A stretch of 64,000 nt of DNA from Acinetobacter lwoffii (GTDB lineage Bacteria; Pseudomonadota; Gammaproteobacteria; Pseudomonadales; Moraxellaceae): positions 310,001-374,000 of the forward strand of contig NZ_CP118963.1 in NCBI RefSeq assembly GCF_029024105.1, given 5' to 3'. This document shows positions 60,515 to 64,000 of the stretch, piece by piece; position 1 is the stretch's first letter; each line of letters opens with the position of its first letter. The notes beneath the pieces were generated by a model. The model worked only from the letters and a program-made list of their open reading frames with translations, did not search any database and was not told the origin of the DNA. The position numbers were made by a program, and so were the translations under genes.

Positions 60515-61233
60515 GTAATGAAGAATTCGATGAGTTCAGCCAGGATGTCGTCGCTGTACCCAAAAATAAAATGACTGTTGAAAAGTTTTTTCAGCAATTC
60601 AATACATTGGATCCAAACAATTATGGTAGTTGGCCTTTATCGGTCAAAATTACCTGCTGGATTTTTATTGCCGCGCTGGCATTTGCGGTGATTTACTTCG
60701 TTATGATCAGAAGCACGATTGAGTCAATTTCACAAGCCAGTACCCAGGAACAAAACCTGCTGAATGAATTCCGTGAAAAAGAATCCAAATTACGCAACTT
60801 ACAACAATATCAAATCCAGCTTCAGGAAATGGAAGCCCGTTTTAACCAGCAGTTAGAACAGTTACCGAAAGAAACTGAGATTCCGGGTCTGGTTGAAGAT
60901 ATTAACCTGAGCGGTGTGAATTCAGGCCTGAAGTTTAAAAATATTCGTCTAGAGCCTGAAATTAAACAAGAGTTCTTTATTGAACAGCCGATTGCAATTG
61001 AAGCGACTGGGGATTATCACGCTTTTGGCTCTTTTGTCAGCAGTATTGCCGGCTTGTCGCGTATTGTAACGCTGCATGATTTCACCATTACCGGTACTGA
61101 AAATAAAGAGAAAAAATCTGAAATTCCAGTCATTGATTATGTGGTAAAAGCCAAAACTTACCGTTATGTCGGTAATGCTGAAGGTGCTGCAGCACAGCCT
61201 GAAGCTAATAGCACTACTCAGGGGGCGCAGTAA
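60511..61233 (+). CDS. pilO: Type IV pilus assembly protein PilO
   Basis: Partner of PilN in the periplasmic alignment complex. 240 residues: cytosolic N-terminus, one membrane helix (about 47-69, ITCWIFIAALAFAVIYFVMI), a coiled coil (EKESKLRNLQQYQIQLQEMEARF), then the ferredoxin-like core containing LPKETEIPGLVEDINLSGVNSGL and GDYHAFGSFVSSIAGLSRIVTLHDF. The C-terminus is Ala/Gln-rich. Overlaps pilN by four and pilP by one base. Confidence 0.95.
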   Translation: MSNEEFDEFSQDVVAVPKNKMTVEKFFQQFNTLDPNNYGSWPLSVKITCWIFIAALAFAVIYFVMIRSTIESISQASTQEQNLLNEFREKESKLRNLQQYQIQLQEMEARFNQQLEQLPKETEIPGLVEDINLSGVNSGLKFKNIRLEPEIKQEFFIEQPIAIEATGDYHAFGSFVSSIAGLSRIVTLHDFTITGTENKEKKSEIPVIDYVVKAKTYRYVGNAEGAAAQPEANSTTQGAQ

Positions 61234-61760
61234 TGAAGAACATTAAAATTACTTCAGCTTTAACACTTGGGTTTTTATTGTTGGGATGCGATTCACGCAT
61301 TGATGCAGTCAATCAGGAAATGGCTAATATTCGTAATCAGCCACCTTTGCCAATTGAACCGGCTCCTGATTTTATGCCAGTTGAAACCTTCAACTATGCA
61401 GCACATCAGATCAAAAGCCCTTTTTTACCAAGCTCTCTGGCTGCTGAACTGAAAATTATGGCGGGGAAACGGGTTTATCCAAACCTATCACGTCAACTGC
61501 AACCGCTAGAAAGTTATCCGCTCGAAACATTGACCATGAAAGGCAGTATGCGCAATCAGGCAGGACAAATTCTGGCTTTAATCCAGACGCCTGATGGTGA
61601 GGTTGAGCGGATTCAGCGTGGCAGCTATATGGGACTTAATCATGGTCGTGTAATTGGAATTACACCGACACAGATCAATCTGATTGAGATTATTCCAGAT
61701 GGCCGTGAGGGATATGTGGAACGTCCGCGAAGTCTGGTTCTCATTGGGCCGGCGCCATAA
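61233..61760 (+). CDS. pilP: Type IV pilus assembly lipoprotein PilP
   Basis: Inner-membrane lipoprotein bridging PilNO and the PilQ secretin. 175 residues. Signal peptide with lipobox MKNIKITSALTLGFLLLGC, lipid Cys at residue 19. A disordered linker follows, including PFLPSSLAAEL, then the beta-sandwich domain (about 90-170) with LETLTMKGSMRNQAGQILALIQTPDGEV and VQRGSYMGLNHGRV-like sequence. 18 bp before pilQ. Confidence 0.95.
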   Translation: MKNIKITSALTLGFLLLGCDSRIDAVNQEMANIRNQPPLPIEPAPDFMPVETFNYAAHQIKSPFLPSSLAAELKIMAGKRVYPNLSRQLQPLESYPLETLTMKGSMRNQAGQILALIQTPDGEVERIQRGSYMGLNHGRVIGITPTQINLIEIIPDGREGYVERPRSLVLIGPAP

Positions 61761-61778
61761 GGTTTTAAAGGAATAACA

Positions 61779-63932
61779 ATGAATAAGAGTATTAAAGAAT
61801 TTATTTTTGGGGATGCTAATACAATGAATCGTGTGTTTCGTCAGTTTTCAATGGGTGCTGTTGCAATTGCGGTGATGCAAGCAGCCAGCGCACAAGTGGC
61901 CGTAACGAATGTGGTACCTATGCAGCTTCCTGGTCAAGGAACTGAAATTCGGGTGATGTTTAATGGTTTACCACCTCAACCACAAGCCTATCAATTAGAA
62001 TCACCGTCACGTTTGATTCTGGACTTTGACAAGGCCCAACAGAATTTAAAACAAAGCAACATTCCGGTCGCAACGCGTGAAGCCAGTTCAGTGGAGGTCA
62101 CTTCGGATGCACAGCGTGCCCGTTTGACGGTTAATCTGACAGATGCAGGTGCCTTTACCACTCGAGTAGAAGGCAATACTTTTATTCTTAAAATTAACTC
62201 TGCAACTCCTGTAGCCATAGCTCAACCTGTGCAGCAACAGTCAGCTCAGGGTATTAGCAATATTGGTTTCCAGCGCGGTACGCAAGGTGAAGGCCAGGTC
62301 GTTATTGATCTATTAGGAAATAATACTCCTGTTGATGTACAGCAGCAGGGTACCAAGGTTATTGTGCGCACTTTAGGTTCCAAGATTCCGGCTCATTTGA
62401 CCCGCCGTCTTAATGTGACAGATTTCGCGACTCCGGTATCAAGTGTAGATGCTGTGAATCAAAATGGTTCAGGAGTCATTACGATTCAGTCTGCGGAAAG
62501 TTATGAATATATGGCTTACCAAACAGATAATAAGCTGACCATCAGCTTGAAACGTCCGGAAGCCAAGAGTCCATTGCGTCCTAAAACTGTCGCTTATAGC
62601 GGTAAGAAAATTTCGCTAGATTTCCAAGATATTGAAGTGCGCCGCGTGTTGCAGTTATTGGCAGATTTTACCGATATCAATATGGTGGCTGCAGATAGTG
62701 TGCAAGGTAATATTACCTTGCGCTTGAAAGAGGTACCTTGGGATCAGGCGCTGGATATTGTGCTGAAAACCAAAAACCTGGATAAACGCCGTAATGGCAA
62801 TGTGATCTGGATCGCACCAGTTGCAGAGCTGATAAAGGCTGAAGAGGAAGAAGCTAAGGCGATTAAGCAGAGTGTTGCACTTGCGCCTATCCAAACGGAA
62901 TATATGCAGCTCAGTTATGCCAAAGCCGCTGATATTGAGAAACTGATTACGCAGAATAAAGGCGCATCTAGTTCAGGTAGTTCGAGTAACACTACAAATA
63001 ATGATGAGAGAGAAAGCTTATTGAGTTCACGTGGCTCTGTGTCTATTGATGCACGAACCAATACCGTTATTGTGAATGATACTCAGCTCTTTATCGATAA
63101 AATCCGTAATATGGTGGATCTGCTCGATGTGCAGGTCAAGCAGGTGATGGTCGAAGCACGTATTGTGCGAGCTACCACTGACTTCACCAAAGAGATGGGG
63201 GTAAAATGGGGGCTTCTGTCTCAAGGTGTAACTGATAATAATCATCTATTGGTCGGTGGTAGTGATACTACATTATGGGATTTAAAAACACCTGATGATG
63301 ATGGTAAGTATACGATTCAACGGCCGGATAATCTTAATGTGGACTTGGGTGTTACCAGCCAAGGAGCAAGCCGTATTGCCTTTGGTTTGATCAGCCTCTC
63401 TGATTTTATGCTGGATCTGGAGCTTTCTGCACTTCAGGCAGACGGTTATGGTGAAGTGATTTCTACCCCTAAAGTACTGACTGCGGATAAGCAAAAAGCG
63501 ACTGTGGCTTCGGGCTCACAAATTCCGTATCAATCTGCTGAAGGCGGGGGTACTAATGCCGTGTCGACTACAGCATTTATTGATGCGACTTTAAGTCTGG
63601 ATGTCACGCCAAGCATTACCCCAGATGGTAAAGTACAGATGGAACTCAATATTACCAGTGACTCACCAGGGAACCCGACACCGACCGGACAGCTCACTAT
63701 TAACAAAAACCAGATCAATACCAATGTCCTGGTTGATAATGGTGAAACAGTGGTTCTAGGTGGTATTTTTGAGCAAGAAACCCGTAATGCGCAAACCAAG
63801 GTGCCATTTCTGGGTGATATTCCTTACGTAGGTCGTTTATTCCGTAAAGATTTAAAGGCGGATAACAAACGTGAGTTGCTGATTTTCGTTACACCTCGAA
63901 TTGTTAATGACAGTGTTTCAAGAAATCATTAA
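61779..63932 (+). CDS. pilQ: Type IV pilus secretin PilQ
   Basis: Outer-membrane channel through which the pilus emerges. 717 residues: signal peptide ending ...MQAASA (about residue 38), two AMIN peptidoglycan-binding domains (about 40-130 and 155-260), secretin N0/STN domain (ISLDFQDIEVRRVLQLLADFTDINMV), N1 domain with a Ser/Asn-rich insert near 390-410, and the C-terminal secretin domain with VPFLGDIPYVGRLFRKD. The start at 61779 has AAAGGAA upstream. Last gene of the pilMNOPQ operon before aroK. Confidence 0.95.
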   Translation: MNKSIKEFIFGDANTMNRVFRQFSMGAVAIAVMQAASAQVAVTNVVPMQLPGQGTEIRVMFNGLPPQPQAYQLESPSRLILDFDKAQQNLKQSNIPVATREASSVEVTSDAQRARLTVNLTDAGAFTTRVEGNTFILKINSATPVAIAQPVQQQSAQGISNIGFQRGTQGEGQVVIDLLGNNTPVDVQQQGTKVIVRTLGSKIPAHLTRRLNVTDFATPVSSVDAVNQNGSGVITIQSAESYEYMAYQTDNKLTISLKRPEAKSPLRPKTVAYSGKKISLDFQDIEVRRVLQLLADFTDINMVAADSVQGNITLRLKEVPWDQALDIVLKTKNLDKRRNGNVIWIAPVAELIKAEEEEAKAIKQSVALAPIQTEYMQLSYAKAADIEKLITQNKGASSSGSSSNTTNNDERESLLSSRGSVSIDARTNTVIVNDTQLFIDKIRNMVDLLDVQVKQVMVEARIVRATTDFTKEMGVKWGLLSQGVTDNNHLLVGGSDTTLWDLKTPDDDGKYTIQRPDNLNVDLGVTSQGASRIAFGLISLSDFMLDLELSALQADGYGEVISTPKVLTADKQKATVASGSQIPYQSAEGGGTNAVSTTAFIDATLSLDVTPSITPDGKVQMELNITSDSPGNPTPTGQLTINKNQINTNVLVDNGETVVLGGIFEQETRNAQTKVPFLGDIPYVGRLFRKDLKADNKRELLIFVTPRIVNDSVSRNH

Positions 63933-63968
63933 TATATTTTGAATTTAACAAAACGAATAGGTGACTCC

Positions 63969-64000
63969 TTGCCAAGCAAAGAGTTTGAAACCCTACCAAA
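63969..64000 (+). CDS. aroK: Start of shikimate kinase AroK (cut by window edge)
   Basis: Only ten codons are present: TTG start at 63969 followed by PSKEFETLP, with AGGTGA at a suitable distance upstream. pilMNOPQ-aroKB is the usual order in gammaproteobacteria, and this N-terminus resembles Acinetobacter AroK as I remember it. The P-loop lies beyond the window. Confidence 0.6.
   Translation, partial: MPSKEFETLP

Overview
This window looks like Acinetobacter chromosome. The pointers are a wax-ester-type acyl-CoA reductase (Acr1), a pilMNOPQ cluster followed by the start of aroK, a lone pilBCD-coaE operon, a fused MrpAB antiporter, and moderate-to-low GC codon use. I did not compute GC and did not fix the species. 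Nearly all genes are intact housekeeping genes; the clear recent mobile DNA is two identical IS4-family copies.

Layout. 1-2050 (minus): start of thiC with its TPP riboswitch, then a lipoprotein of unknown role. 2343-12563 is mixed: TolC-type outer membrane factor, PhoU, an ABC exporter, AlkB-type dioxygenase, ruvX/algH, recN, ppnP, rlmB and a DMT transporter. 12585-17016 (minus): pilB-pilC-pilD-coaE. 17294-24553 (plus): tpiA-secG, tRNA-Leu, four tandem initiator tRNAs, rimP-nusA-infB-rbfA. This is the order seen in enterobacteria (secG-leuU-metY-rimP-nusA-infB-rbfA), but with the initiator tRNA present four times. 24641-30864 (minus): six-gene Mrp cation/proton antiporter operon behind a leader that can fold. 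31294-35018 (minus): hisIE, a UvrD/FBH1-like helicase and an ABC-type ATPase whose catalytic motifs are degenerate. 35256-37716 (minus): acr1 and an O-acetylhomoserine sulfhydrylase. 38025-42439: ettA, a zinc-ribbon membrane protein, tRNA-Glu and tRNA-Ala, gltX and a small secreted protein. 42833-45098 (plus): two tandem sulfate-binding proteins. 46684-54675 (plus): the first half of the division/cell-wall cluster (rsmH-ftsL-ftsI-murE-murF-mraY) and rlmA. 56127-58652 (minus): PBP1A. 58818-63932 (plus): pilMNOPQ, then the first codons of aroK.

How the genes work together. Two blocks build the type IV pilus: PilBCD (motor, platform, peptidase) and PilMNOPQ (alignment complex and secretin). RsmH-FtsL-FtsI-MurE-MurF-MraY and PBP1A serve peptidoglycan synthesis and septation. 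RimP, NusA, IF2, RbfA, the initiator tRNAs, GltX, RlmA, RlmB and EttA serve translation.

Most notable. (1) The two IS copies (45144-46532 and 54707-56095) each sit in a Rho-independent terminator, with 12- and 11-bp target duplications centred on the hairpin axis. As direct repeats they bracket the ftsI/mur genes. (2) The ATPase next to the helicase keeps its Walker A motif but has lost the ABC signature, the catalytic glutamate and the switch histidine. (3) A 10-mer occurs three times, in both orientations, upstream of the second sulfate-binding gene, and its 7-base core occurs twice upstream of the first. I found no CRISPR array, prophage or clear defence island.
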